Assembly: GCA_900543625.1 (NCBI GenBank)
Contig: UQSF01000003.1
Coordinates: 57,719-121,718, forward strand
Direction of reading: 5' to 3'
Length of the DNA: 64,000 bases
Source: an uncultured Eubacteriales bacterium
GTDB taxonomy: Bacteria; Bacillota; Clostridia; Oscillospirales; Oscillospiraceae
Notes under the pieces: generated by a model
Databases searched by the model: none
What the model saw: only the letters and a program-made list of their open reading frames with translations
Told to the model about the DNA's origin: nothing
In this document: positions 42,236 to 51,273 of the stretch, one piece after another
Layout: every line of letters begins with the position of its first letter
Numbering within the stretch: position 1 is the stretch's first letter
Program-made: the position numbers and the translations under genes

Positions 42236-43810
42236 ATGAGAAAGAAACTTCTGAGCATCCTGCTTGTCCTGAGCCTGATGCTCGCGCTCGTGCCGGCGGC
42301 CTTCGCGGCCGGTGATGTGAGCGCCGAGCTGGAAAGCGACGGCACAACGCTCACCTTCTCCGGCAGCGGCACCGCCACGGCCGACTGCTGGAACGGCGAC
42401 TGGACCGCCGTCACGCACATTGCCCTCGGGTTTGAGATCCGCGGCGTCGCCGAGGATGTGCTGGCCTGCTGCGTCAACCTCGTGTCCTTTGAGACCATCA
42501 AGGGCAGCTGGTATCTCCGGACCTACAACGGCGGCCTCATCTCCGAGGACAGCAAACAGATGCTGGCCGCGCCGAACAAGTGCACGGCTTATGAAATTCC
42601 CGACTTGGTGCAGACCGTCAAGACGGGCGCGTTCCGCTACTGTCAGGGGCTGACGGCGGTCACGTTCCCGGCGAGCCTCACCACCATTGAGGCGCAGGCC
42701 TTCACCAGCTGCCTGAGCCTGACGGCGGCCGCGCTGCCGGACGGCCTGAAGACGATCGGCGACTTTGCCTTTGCCGGCTGCGCCGCGCTGACGAGCGTGC
42801 TCATCCCGAAGAGCGTCACGAGCATCGGCGCGGGCGCCTTCGCCGGCTGCACCGCGCTCACGGCCATCGACTACAGCGGCACCGGGGCCGAGTGGGCCCA
42901 GCTGACCAAGGGCGAGAACGCGCTGCCGGAGGGCGTGACCGTGAACTTCAACGCGCCCATCCACCACTACGGTTCCTGGACGGGCACATACCCGAGCTGC
43001 ACGACCGAGGGTCAGCGCACCCGCACCTGCACCGATGAAGGCTGCGGTCACACGGAGGAAATGACACTCCCCGCCCGCGGCCACTACTGGGGCGTCGGCC
43101 GTGTGACGACGCCGCCGACGGAGACCACGGCCGGCGTGCGCACCTATACCTGCCGGATCTACGGCTGCAATGCCACGCGCACCGAGGAGATCCCCAAGCT
43201 TGCCCCGCAGGTGCCCGTGAGCGAGCGCTTTGACGACGTCGACCCCAACGGCTGGGCGTGTGAGGACATTCAGTACTGCGTGGATCACGATCTCATGAAC
43301 GGCATCGGCAATCGGGAATTTGCGCCCAAGATGGTGATGACCCGCGCGCAGATGGTGCAGGTGCTGTATAACATCGTGGGTGAGCCCGCGGTGACCGGCG
43401 AGACGACGTTTACCGACCTCACGGCGAATTGGTATCAGAACGCGGTGCTCTGGGCGTACCAGACCGGCGTAGCGTCCGGCATGAGCGAGACGACCTTCGC
43501 GCCGGACGACCCTGTCACGCGCGAGCAGGTCACGGTGTTTCTGGCCGAGTTTGCGGATCGGGTGCTCGACAAATACACCCCCTATATGTGGGATGCGCTC
43601 TTCCCGTTCCAGGATCGTGAGAGCATCTCCTACTACGCGCGCACGGCCATGAACTGGGCGTGCAATCTGGGGCTGATCAAAGGCATTCCGGGCCCGGGCG
43701 GCCTGCGCCTTGAGCCGCAGAGCTACGCCACGCGCGAGCAGATGGCAGTCATTCTGGCGCAGTTCTGCCGCGAGCTGAATGTCTGGAACGAGCCCATTCC
43801 GGAGCTTTGA
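42236..43810 (+). CDS. SLH-domain surface protein with BspA-like leucine-rich repeats (1)
   Basis: A 524-residue secreted protein. The signal peptide is MRKKLLSILLVLSLMLALVP with AAFAA cleavage. BspA-type leucine-rich repeats follow at about 100-235 (LTTIEAQAFTSC, LKTIGDFAFAGC, VTSIGAGAFAGC), then a region with paired Cys (CTTEGQRTRTC and GCGH) and three S-layer-homology modules at about 325-524 (FDDVDPNGWACEDIQYC, FTDLTANWYQNAVLWA, YYARTAMNWACNLGLIKG). SLH modules bind secondary cell-wall polymer. AAAGGAG precedes the ATG. The gene is the first of a tandem pair and sits behind a G11 tract. Confidence 0.9.
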   Translation: MRKKLLSILLVLSLMLALVPAAFAAGDVSAELESDGTTLTFSGSGTATADCWNGDWTAVTHIALGFEIRGVAEDVLACCVNLVSFETIKGSWYLRTYNGGLISEDSKQMLAAPNKCTAYEIPDLVQTVKTGAFRYCQGLTAVTFPASLTTIEAQAFTSCLSLTAAALPDGLKTIGDFAFAGCAALTSVLIPKSVTSIGAGAFAGCTALTAIDYSGTGAEWAQLTKGENALPEGVTVNFNAPIHHYGSWTGTYPSCTTEGQRTRTCTDEGCGHTEEMTLPARGHYWGVGRVTTPPTETTAGVRTYTCRIYGCNATRTEEIPKLAPQVPVSERFDDVDPNGWACEDIQYCVDHDLMNGIGNREFAPKMVMTRAQMVQVLYNIVGEPAVTGETTFTDLTANWYQNAVLWAYQTGVASGMSETTFAPDDPVTREQVTVFLAEFADRVLDKYTPYMWDALFPFQDRESISYYARTAMNWACNLGLIKGIPGPGGLRLEPQSYATREQMAVILAQFCRELNVWNEPIPEL

Positions 43811-43839
43811 ATCATCCAAAAAAGAAAGGAATTACGCAC

Positions 43840-45474
43840 ATGAAAAAGAAACTCCTGAGCATCCTGCTCGTCCTGAGCCTGATGCTCGCGCTCGTGCCGG
43901 CGGCCTTCGCGGCGGACACGGGCACACTCGAAGGCGGCCTCACGTGGGAGCTGGACAGCACCGGTCTGCTGACCATCTCCGGCGAGGGCGCTATCCCCGA
44001 TAACAACGCTGGCCTGTGCCGCTGGGCGGACATGAACGTCACGGCGATCGAGATCAGTGACGGCGTCACAGCTGTCGGCGCGCACGCATTTGAGGGCTGC
44101 GATCAGGCCGGGTACGTCTATCTGCCGAGCACGGTCGAGACGCTCGGCGACGGCGCCCTGTCCGGCATGGACACCCTGCAGGCCATCTACGTGGACGAGA
44201 CGAACCCCGCCTTTGCCGAGCGCGACGGTGCGCTCTACACCAAGGACGGCAAGACGCTCGTGCAGGTGCCCGCCGTCGTGACCGAGTTCGTCGTGCCCGA
44301 CGGTGTGACGGCGATCGGCAGCTATGCATTTTCCGGCTGTGCGCATCTGCGCTGCGTCTATTTCCCGGCCGGCGGCCTGACGGCGATCGGCTACAACGCC
44401 TTTTCCGGCTGCACGCAGCTTAAGGATGTCATCCTGCCCGACGGCCTGACGCGCATCGAGATGAACGTGTTCAACCGCTGCTCGGCGCTGACTGAGGTCA
44501 CCATCCCCGCCAGTGTCACGGAGGTTCGCGGCTTCTCGTTCATGGGCTGCACCGCGCTCACCGACGTGTATTACACCGGCACGCAGGCACAGTGGGATGC
44601 CGTGCGCATCGACACCTCCTACGGCGATCCTTTCAAGAGTGCGGCCGTGCATGTGGACGCCGAGCAGCATGCCTTCGGCGCGTGGCAGACGGTCGAGCAG
44701 CCCGGCTGTGAGCAGCCCGGCACCATCAGCCGCACCTGCACCAACGGCTGCGGCCTGAAGCAGACGGCGGCCGTTCCCGCGCTCGGCCACGACTGGGACG
44801 AGGGCGTCGTCACCACGAAGCCGGACGGCGTGCTCTGCGGTATTCTGCACGTGACGTGCAAGCGCTGCGGTGCGGAGAGCGACGAGCTCCTCATGCCCGA
44901 GATCTGGGCCTATGAGCAGTTCGGCGATGTCGACCCCACTCTGTGGTCGTATGAGGGCATCCAGTTCTGTGTCATGATGGGCTACATGTCCGGCATGGAC
45001 ACGCATGTCTTTGCTCCGCGCGGCGTGACCACCCGCGCGCAGCTCGTGCAGATCCTGTATAACTTTGTCGGCGGGCCCGAGGTGAGCGGCGAGACGCCGT
45101 TTACCGACCTCACGGCGAACTGGTACAAGGACGCGGTGCTCTGGGCATACCAGACCGGCGTAACGTCCGGCACGAGCGAGACGACCTTCTCGCCGAACGA
45201 CCCTGTCACGCGCGAGCAGGTCGCGGTGCTGCTGTACAAGTTTGCTGACAAGGTGCTGGAGGTCGGCGGAGCGGAGACTCCGGCGGATCTGTCCCGATTC
45301 CCGGACGGAGATCAGGTCTCTTCCTGGGCGCGCGAGGCGATGGCCGATGCCGTCGCGCTCGGCATCATCAACGGCACCAAGGTCGACGATCAGGTCTTCC
45401 TTGCGCCGCAGGGCAGTGCGACCCGCGACCAGATCGCCACGATGTTCGAGGGCTTCTGCGCAAGCCTCGCGTAA
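43840..45474 (+). CDS. SLH-domain surface protein with BspA-like leucine-rich repeats (2)
   Basis: A 544-residue paralogue of the preceding protein. The signal peptide differs by one residue (MKKKLLSI versus MRKKLLSI) and is nearly identical at DNA level, so the pair arose by recent duplication or conversion of the 5' end. Leucine-rich repeats (VTAVGAHAFEGC, VTAIGSYAFSGC, LTAIGYNAFSGC, VTEVRGFSFMGC) are followed by a linker and three SLH modules (about 365-544). The start MKKKLLS follows AAAGGA, only 29 bases after the first gene's stop, so both are likely on one transcript. It ends next to a structured repeat element. Confidence 0.9.
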   Translation: MKKKLLSILLVLSLMLALVPAAFAADTGTLEGGLTWELDSTGLLTISGEGAIPDNNAGLCRWADMNVTAIEISDGVTAVGAHAFEGCDQAGYVYLPSTVETLGDGALSGMDTLQAIYVDETNPAFAERDGALYTKDGKTLVQVPAVVTEFVVPDGVTAIGSYAFSGCAHLRCVYFPAGGLTAIGYNAFSGCTQLKDVILPDGLTRIEMNVFNRCSALTEVTIPASVTEVRGFSFMGCTALTDVYYTGTQAQWDAVRIDTSYGDPFKSAAVHVDAEQHAFGAWQTVEQPGCEQPGTISRTCTNGCGLKQTAAVPALGHDWDEGVVTTKPDGVLCGILHVTCKRCGAESDELLMPEIWAYEQFGDVDPTLWSYEGIQFCVMMGYMSGMDTHVFAPRGVTTRAQLVQILYNFVGGPEVSGETPFTDLTANWYKDAVLWAYQTGVTSGTSETTFSPNDPVTREQVAVLLYKFADKVLEVGGAETPADLSRFPDGDQVSSWAREAMADAVALGIINGTKVDDQVFLAPQGSATRDQIATMFEGFCASLA

Positions 45475-45490
45475 ACTGAACCCGATCCAG

Positions 45491-45743
45491 ACCGGCGTCC
45501 CGAAAACGGGACGCCGGTTGAGACTGTCAAAAAGTATTACTTTTTGACAAGGGGATTGCAGTCTGCCGCGCGCATCATTTGTGCGCCGCCGGCGCACAAA
45601 TTCCACACTTGCAGCCTGAGAAGTATTTTCTTCGCCGCACATGTCGCCGAAGAAAATGATTGAACTTTCTTTGCGCCTGCGGGCGCAAACTCTACGAGGT
45701 TCTTTGACAAGCTGAACCGGCGTCCCGAAAACGGGACGCCGGT
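45491..45743 (+). mobile_element. structured element between duplicated terminator palindromes, copy A
   Basis: Two identical 28-base palindromes (ACCGGCGTCCCG-AAAA-CGGGACGCCGGT at 45491-45518 and 45716-45743) flank a 197-base core. The core has four hairpins: 45525-45549 (TGTCAAAAAGTA arms), 45578-45600 (TTTGTGCGCC arms), 45625-45657 (ATTTTCTTCG arms) and 45670-45689 (TTTGCGCC arms). It ends TTTGACAAGCTGA. Only the downstream palindrome has a T-run (TTTTTG), so it is the original terminator of the SLH gene. The core is homologous to 48768-48966. No coding frame is supported. Confidence 0.8.
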
Positions 45744-45867
45744 TTTTGTCGTACGGGCGCAATTGTTAATCTGCAGCAAAACAGTAAGAAGCAGGGGGCG
45801 AGTGGAAGAAAAAGGAATACACTTGCGCAGGAATGCAGAATTGACACAAAAAAACGGGAAAAATGCA

Positions 45868-45895
45868 TTGACATCTCCTGCGCGGATGTTACAAT
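45868..45895 (+). promoter_or_regulatory. promoter of the third SLH gene
   Basis: TTGACA (45868-45873) and TACAAT (45890-45895) are separated by 16 bases. Another TTGACA lies at 45841-45846. The 120 bases between the repeat element and this promoter show nothing else. Confidence 0.75.
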
Positions 45896-45955
45896 AAAGT
45901 TACAGGTTGGTATTGCAATTTTGAGTATTTGTAACATTTGGAAAGGAGTGCAGAG

Positions 45956-48712
45956 ATGAAACTGAGAACGCGCAAGGTGTTGACCCTGCTGCTGGTGGCT
46001 GCCATGGTGGTAAGTCTGGCAGTACCGGCATTTGCTGCCGACGGCGGCTACTCTGCGACGCCGTATACCTACGATGCCGGAGATTACACCTTCGGCAAGA
46101 TCTCGCACGCGGACAAGGCGACCGGCCAGCCGGACGGCCTGGTCGACTACACCGGAGACGGCACCGTTGCCGTGACCGGAACGGTCGAAGGTGCCGACGG
46201 GCAGGGCGACCGCGGCCAGAGCTACTCCTGGGCAGCCATGGCATACGGCGACTATGTCTATGTCGGCACGTGCTACGCCGCCATGGGCAAGACCCTCTCG
46301 GCTATGGACAACGTCATGGGGCACAAGTTTGACGAAGAGGTCATGCGTGCCGAGCTCAACGCCATCTTTAACGGTACGTTCTTCTATGGTGAGGAGGACG
46401 GCGGCGTCTCCGACGGCATTCTCGTCAAGATCAACGTGCACACCGGCGAGATGAAGCTGATCATGGCCAACTCCCTCAACAAAGTCACGCCGCTGTTCCG
46501 CAACGCCATTCTCTATAAGGATAAGATCTATTTCTGCGGCAGCGTGACCGCCAACGGCCGCGCCGGCCTGCCGAGCATCTATGAAGTCGACCCGAAGGAC
46601 GACAGCTTTAAGTGCGTCTACACGGGGCTTGAAAACATGCAGGAATACGTGCAGGCATACAAAGAGGGCGTCTGCACCGGCATCCGCGGCATGGCGGTCT
46701 ATGAAGGCAAGCTTGTCATCAGCAACGTCGGCGTCGACGGCGGCTACCTGCTCATCAGCGACAACCCGTCCGAGGGCTTCACAAAGATCGCCACGCAGTC
46801 CGATCTCTATAACTATCCCGCCGTGCACTTTGTCGACAGCGTCTACGGCGGCGGCATCTGGGAGATGGTCGAGTATAACGGCAGTCTCTACGTCGCCATG
46901 TGCACCGGCACGCCCGCCACGCGCGTGGGCGACAACATGCGCTCGTTCGCCATCGTACGCGGCGATTGCTCCGGCGACTGGAATGACCCCAGCGCGTGGA
47001 AGTGGACGCCGGTCATCGGCGACAAGGCCGACGGCGCGAAGTACACCTTCGGCATCGACCCCGAGCGCACGCGCGCGGCCGCCTGCAATATGTGCATTTA
47101 TGACGGCTACCTCTACATCGGCGAATACAACGACGAGGAGATCCCGCTCGAGGAGCTCATGTTCAGTCAGGACTTCGGCTTCCTCGCGCGCAACCTGGAG
47201 CAGTCGGTGAACCTCTACCGCATGTCCATCGGCAGCGACGGCAGCGAGCAGATGGAGCTCGTCGTCGGCGAGGCGACGAAGATGTTCCCGGCCGGCGGCA
47301 TCCTGTGCAAGCGCTCCGGCTTCGGCGACTATGAAAACCAGTACTTCTGGCAGTCGAAGGTCTTTGACGGCAAGCTCTTCCTCGGCACGTTTGACACCAG
47401 CTCCCTGCTTGAGCCGCTTGGTCAGTTCACCAACGGTGACCTGCTCAAGATGTCGCGCGAGGAATGGGCCAGCCAGATCGGTTACCTGCGGGTGCTGCTC
47501 AAGCTGCTGCTGAATCAGGATAAAAACGGCGACGGCACGCTCATGGCGGCAGATGCCGATCCCGACGCCGCTATTGACGCTGCGGTCGACGCGGTCAGCG
47601 ACGAGAGCCCCGAGCTCTTCTCCTTCACCGACGCGCAGCATGACACCATGCGTCAGGAACTCCAGGACGGCGTGTACAACGCGTACTACAGCGTGAGCAC
47701 GCTGCGCCAGCTCAACGAGCTCAACGCGCTGCTCACCGAGCTGACCGACCTCGTCGAGACGAACGATATCGAGGGCTTCGTCGCGCTCTACCAGAAGGTG
47801 AACGACCTCTATGCGAGCCTCAGCGGCAAGCTGCCCGATGCGCTCAAGAAGCTCTATGAGACGCTCGTGCGCATCACCGAGCTGGAGAACATGAAGGACC
47901 TGTGCATCTGCCTCAGGAAGCTCTCGACCGCGACGCGCGGCTTCGGCCTGTACGCCATCACGTCGGAAGGCGGCAAGCTCTCGCTCGAGACGCTTACGCG
48001 CGACGGCTTCGGCGATCCGTTCAACCACGGCCTGCGCGCCTTCGCCACGAATGATGAAGAGGGCTGGATGGTCATCGGCACGGCCAACCCCTTCATGGGC
48101 ACGCAGCTCTGGCGCACGAATCTGACGAAGGCTGACCCGATGGCACAGTTCGCCGACGTCGATGAGAACAGTTGGTCGTATCCCGGCATCCGCTACTGTG
48201 TGGAAAACGGTCTGATGTCCGGCATCGGCAACGGCCTGTTTGCCCCGCAGATGACGACCACGCGCGCACAGATGGTGCAGATCCTCTATAACCTCGCGGG
48301 TGATCCGGAGGTCAGCGGCACGACGCCGTTTACCGATCTCACCGACGACTGGTATCAGGACGCGGTGCTCTGGGGCTACCAGACCGGCGTCGTGGCCGGC
48401 ACGAGCGCGACGACCTTCTCGCCGAACGATCCCGTGACGCGCGAGCAGGCGGCGGTGCTGCTCATGGGCTATGCCGAGAAGATCGCGCAGGTCGATCTGT
48501 CCGGCGCGCAGGCTGACCTCTCCAGGTTCCCGGACGGGGATCAGGTCTCCGACTGGGCGCGCACGCAGATGTCCGCTGCGGTCGCGCTGGGCCTGATCAG
48601 CGGTGTCCCGATCGACGGCAGAGACTATCTGTGTCCGCAGGACAGCGCCACGCGCGAGCAGGTCGCAACGATCCTGATGGCCTTTTGCCGCAACGTGCTG
48701 CAAAAGCCCTGA
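45956..48712 (+). CDS. large SLH-domain surface protein
   Basis: A 918-residue secreted protein. Signal peptide MKLRTRKVLTLLLVAAMVVS with cleavage near AFAAD. Residues about 28-480 read like a beta-propeller or bacterial Kelch-type region with repeated blade phrases (YGDYVYVGTCYAAMG, YKDKIYFCGSV, YNGSLYVAMCTG, YDGYLYIGEYND, FDGKLFLGTFDTS). A mostly helical region (about 500-665) follows, then a further propeller-like phrase, and three SLH modules (about 735-918). AAAGGAG precedes the start. The helical insert and propeller suggest a binding or adhesion role, but no ligand can be named. It has its own promoter. Confidence 0.88.
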   Translation: MKLRTRKVLTLLLVAAMVVSLAVPAFAADGGYSATPYTYDAGDYTFGKISHADKATGQPDGLVDYTGDGTVAVTGTVEGADGQGDRGQSYSWAAMAYGDYVYVGTCYAAMGKTLSAMDNVMGHKFDEEVMRAELNAIFNGTFFYGEEDGGVSDGILVKINVHTGEMKLIMANSLNKVTPLFRNAILYKDKIYFCGSVTANGRAGLPSIYEVDPKDDSFKCVYTGLENMQEYVQAYKEGVCTGIRGMAVYEGKLVISNVGVDGGYLLISDNPSEGFTKIATQSDLYNYPAVHFVDSVYGGGIWEMVEYNGSLYVAMCTGTPATRVGDNMRSFAIVRGDCSGDWNDPSAWKWTPVIGDKADGAKYTFGIDPERTRAAACNMCIYDGYLYIGEYNDEEIPLEELMFSQDFGFLARNLEQSVNLYRMSIGSDGSEQMELVVGEATKMFPAGGILCKRSGFGDYENQYFWQSKVFDGKLFLGTFDTSSLLEPLGQFTNGDLLKMSREEWASQIGYLRVLLKLLLNQDKNGDGTLMAADADPDAAIDAAVDAVSDESPELFSFTDAQHDTMRQELQDGVYNAYYSVSTLRQLNELNALLTELTDLVETNDIEGFVALYQKVNDLYASLSGKLPDALKKLYETLVRITELENMKDLCICLRKLSTATRGFGLYAITSEGGKLSLETLTRDGFGDPFNHGLRAFATNDEEGWMVIGTANPFMGTQLWRTNLTKADPMAQFADVDENSWSYPGIRYCVENGLMSGIGNGLFAPQMTTTRAQMVQILYNLAGDPEVSGTTPFTDLTDDWYQDAVLWGYQTGVVAGTSATTFSPNDPVTREQAAVLLMGYAEKIAQVDLSGAQADLSRFPDGDQVSDWARTQMSAAVALGLISGVPIDGRDYLCPQDSATREQVATILMAFCRNVLQKP

Positions 48713-48740
48713 AATGTAACGCCCTGAAACGAAATACCTT

Positions 48741-48993
48741 GCCCGCCGGAGCTTGTCTCCGGCGGGCTGACTGTCAAAAAGTAATCCTTTTTGACAAGGG
48801 GATTTGCGGCCTGACTGCAGCGCACGCGCCGTCCGCTTGGGCGGACGGCGCGCACGTTTGCAGGCCGAGAAGTATTTTCTCAGCCGCACATGTCGCCTGA
48901 GAAAATGATCGGACTTTCTTTCGCCGCTGCGGCGGCGAAACTCTACGAGGTTATTTGACAAACTGTGCCCGCCGGAGCTTGTCTCCGGCGGGC
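48741..48993 (+). mobile_element. structured element between duplicated terminator palindromes, copy B
   Basis: Two identical 27-base palindromes (GCCCGCCGGAG-CTTGT-CTCCGGCGGGC at 48741-48767 and 48967-48993) flank a 199-base core homologous to copy A. Hairpins: 48772-48796 (TGTCAAAAAG arms), about 48826-48853 (GCGCCGTCCGC arms), then ATTTTCTCAG with CTGAGAAAAT, and TTCGCCGC with GCGGCGAA. The core ends TTTGACAAACTGT. The flanking palindrome is unrelated to that of copy A. It lies just after the third SLH gene. Confidence 0.8.
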
Positions 48994-49078
48994 GTTCGCT
49001 TAATTTTTCTTAAAGCTGCCATTTGCCCCTGTGCGCGTGCGGGGCGGATGTGTTAGGATAGAGCCCAGAGGTGATACG

Positions 49079-49780
49079 ATGGAAAACCCCCAGACCCCCG
49101 CTCGCATCCTCGTCGTGGATGACGAGCCGGACATTCGCAACATTCTGCACATTCTGCTCTCGTCACGCGGCTATGCGGTCGATGAGGCCGAAAACGGCCT
49201 GCGTGCCGTCGCGTGCGTGCGCGCGCAGCCGGACTATGACCTCATTATTATGGACATCATGATGCCCGGCATGGACGGCGTCGCCGCCTGCACGGAGATC
49301 CGGCAGCACAGCGTCGCGCCGATCCTGTTTCTGACGGCGAAGGCACAGCCCGGCGACATGAGCGACGCCTACGGCAGCGGCGGCGACGACTATCTCGTCA
49401 AGCCCTTTTCCAACCACGAGCTGTTCCTGCGCGTGGAATCGCTCATCCGGCGCTATCGCGTCTACCACGGCAAGGGCGATGCGCCGACCGTCATCGATGC
49501 GCTGGAGATCAACCGCGACAAGGGCACCGTGTGCAAAAACGGCCGCGCCGTCGAGATGACCAAGACGGAGTTTGAGCTGCTGCAGTACCTCATCGCCAAC
49601 CGCGGCACGTCCGTGTCCGCGCGCAAGCTCTATGAGGATGTCTGGCATGAGAAATTCCTGCCGAGCTCGGCCAACACCGTCATGGTGCACATCCTCAAGC
49701 TGCGCAAAAAGCTCGAGGACGATCCGTCCAACCCGACGCTGATCCGCACCGTCTGGGGAAAGGGGTATCAGATTGATTAA
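49079..49780 (+). CDS. OmpR-family response regulator, VanR-like
   Basis: A 233-residue regulator. The receiver domain has D14-D15 and phospho-acceptor D59 (LIIMDIMMPG) and the LVKPF Lys; the C-terminal winged helix has NTVMVHILKLRKKLED and RTVWGKGYQID. The ATG at 49079 follows AGAGGTG. Its last 8 bases overlap the kinase gene. Receiver and effector sequences resemble VanR-type regulators that respond to cell-wall stress, but no resistance genes are adjacent. It lies downstream of the SLH cluster. Confidence 0.94.
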   Translation: MENPQTPARILVVDDEPDIRNILHILLSSRGYAVDEAENGLRAVACVRAQPDYDLIIMDIMMPGMDGVAACTEIRQHSVAPILFLTAKAQPGDMSDAYGSGGDDYLVKPFSNHELFLRVESLIRRYRVYHGKGDAPTVIDALEINRDKGTVCKNGRAVEMTKTEFELLQYLIANRGTSVSARKLYEDVWHEKFLPSSANTVMVHILKLRKKLEDDPSNPTLIRTVWGKGYQID

Positions 49781-51107
49781 AAAGTGGCGCGCCTCGATCA
49801 GTGCGCGCATGATCCTTATGCTCATCCTGGCGCTGGCCGTGGGTGTCGGGTGCTATTTCGGCTGCTACCGGCTCGGCGTGTGGACGATCAACCACGGCTA
49901 CATGGCGCCCGATGCGGTCGAGCTGCGCAACCAGCGGCACGAGCGCAGCCTGCAGCAGTATGTGGCGAGCAACAACGTCTCCTCGCGCGACACGGTGGCC
50001 ATCGAGCAGTGGCTGCGCAGAGAGAAAAACGCCAGCGTCATCGTCTATCAGGCGCAGGGCGACCCGTATGAGGCCGGCACCTGGGGCACGAGCCAGTTGC
50101 TCGACGACACGACGCAAAACGATCTCGCAACGCTCGGCTACAGCTTTTATACCGTGCAGTTTGCCGACGGCGCGTATCGCGTTGCCGTGTGTGATTATTC
50201 CGAGTCGCGGCTGTTCGGCTACGCGCAGATCGGCGCGCTCGTGCTGGCATTCGTGGCCTATTCGTGCATTGCCTTCGGCTTCACGCGGCGGCTTGCGCGG
50301 CGCGTCACGCGCCTGTCCGAGGCTGTGAGCGCGGCCGGCGCGCTCAACCAGACCATCCCCGTCACGGGTACGGACGAGCTTGCGCGCCTCGCGCAGAACG
50401 TCAACACCATGCGCGAGACGATCGTCGAGCGCACGCGCAACGAGCAGACCGCGCTGCAGGCCAACAGCGACCTCATCACCGCCATGTCGCACGACATCCG
50501 CAACCCGCTCACGTCGCTCATCGGCTATCTCGACCTGCTCGAGATGCAGCAGGCGCAGCTGCCGGAGGACCTGCGGCGCTACGTGCTCGCAAGCCGCGAC
50601 AAGGCCTATCAGCTCAAGGATCTGACGGGGGAGATGTTCCGGTACTTTCTCGTCTTCAGCCGCGGCGAACAGGAGACGCACCCCGAACCGTATGACGCGC
50701 AGATCCTCTGCGCGCAGCTGCTCGGTGAGTGCGCGGAGGAGCTGCGCAGCCGCGGCTTTGACGTCAATCTCCTGCTGCTCGGCACACCCTGCACCGTTAC
50801 GACCGATGCGCAGATGCTCAAGCGCGTGACGGATAACCTCCTGTCGAACATAGAAAAGTACGCCGACCCCGCCGCGCGCCTGACCATTCTGGCCGAGCGC
50901 GAGGGCGAGCGGCTGCACGTCTGCTTTGCCAACCGCGCCCGGCGCGAGCTTGCGCGCGTCGAGAGCAACCACATCGGCCTGCGCACCTGTGCAGCGATTT
51001 TGAAGCTGCTCGGCGGCGAATTTGTCACGCACAGGGACGGCGAAGCTTTCACGGCGGAGTTCACCCTGCCGGTCACGCCGCCGGACGCGGCGCAGAGCGA
51101 GACCTGA
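49773..51107 (+). CDS. sensor histidine kinase, VanS-like
   Basis: A 444-residue kinase. The start is a TTG at 49773 that overlaps the regulator's stop region and follows GGGG; an ATG 12 codons later is an alternative. Transmembrane helices at about 13-33 and 152-172 enclose an external sensor region of about 115 residues. A HAMP domain, then phospho-acceptor H240 in AMSHDIRNPLTSL and an HATPase domain follow. The ATPase C-terminal part is short, with an atypical G2 region (NHIGLRTCAAI). Pairs with the upstream regulator. Confidence 0.92.
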   Translation: MIKKWRASISARMILMLILALAVGVGCYFGCYRLGVWTINHGYMAPDAVELRNQRHERSLQQYVASNNVSSRDTVAIEQWLRREKNASVIVYQAQGDPYEAGTWGTSQLLDDTTQNDLATLGYSFYTVQFADGAYRVAVCDYSESRLFGYAQIGALVLAFVAYSCIAFGFTRRLARRVTRLSEAVSAAGALNQTIPVTGTDELARLAQNVNTMRETIVERTRNEQTALQANSDLITAMSHDIRNPLTSLIGYLDLLEMQQAQLPEDLRRYVLASRDKAYQLKDLTGEMFRYFLVFSRGEQETHPEPYDAQILCAQLLGECAEELRSRGFDVNLLLLGTPCTVTTDAQMLKRVTDNLLSNIEKYADPAARLTILAEREGERLHVCFANRARRELARVESNHIGLRTCAAILKLLGGEFVTHRDGEAFTAEFTLPVTPPDAAQSET

Positions 51108-51273
51108 AACTGACCACCGGCTGTGGAGAATCTCTCCGCAGCCGGGTTTCTTTTTGCGCCGCGGCCTGAAAACCGCCGGAATGCCTTGAACGTTTTCGGG
51201 ATTTCCGCTATAATAGAAAGAGACCCCGAGCGGCGCTGCCGCACCGGAACGACTGTACAAAGGAGGTGCGCTT

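Noticed and set aside
45692..48961. 1089-codon minus-strand frame antisense to the third SLH gene
   Set aside because: Shadow frame covering the repeat elements as well; no domain or start signals.
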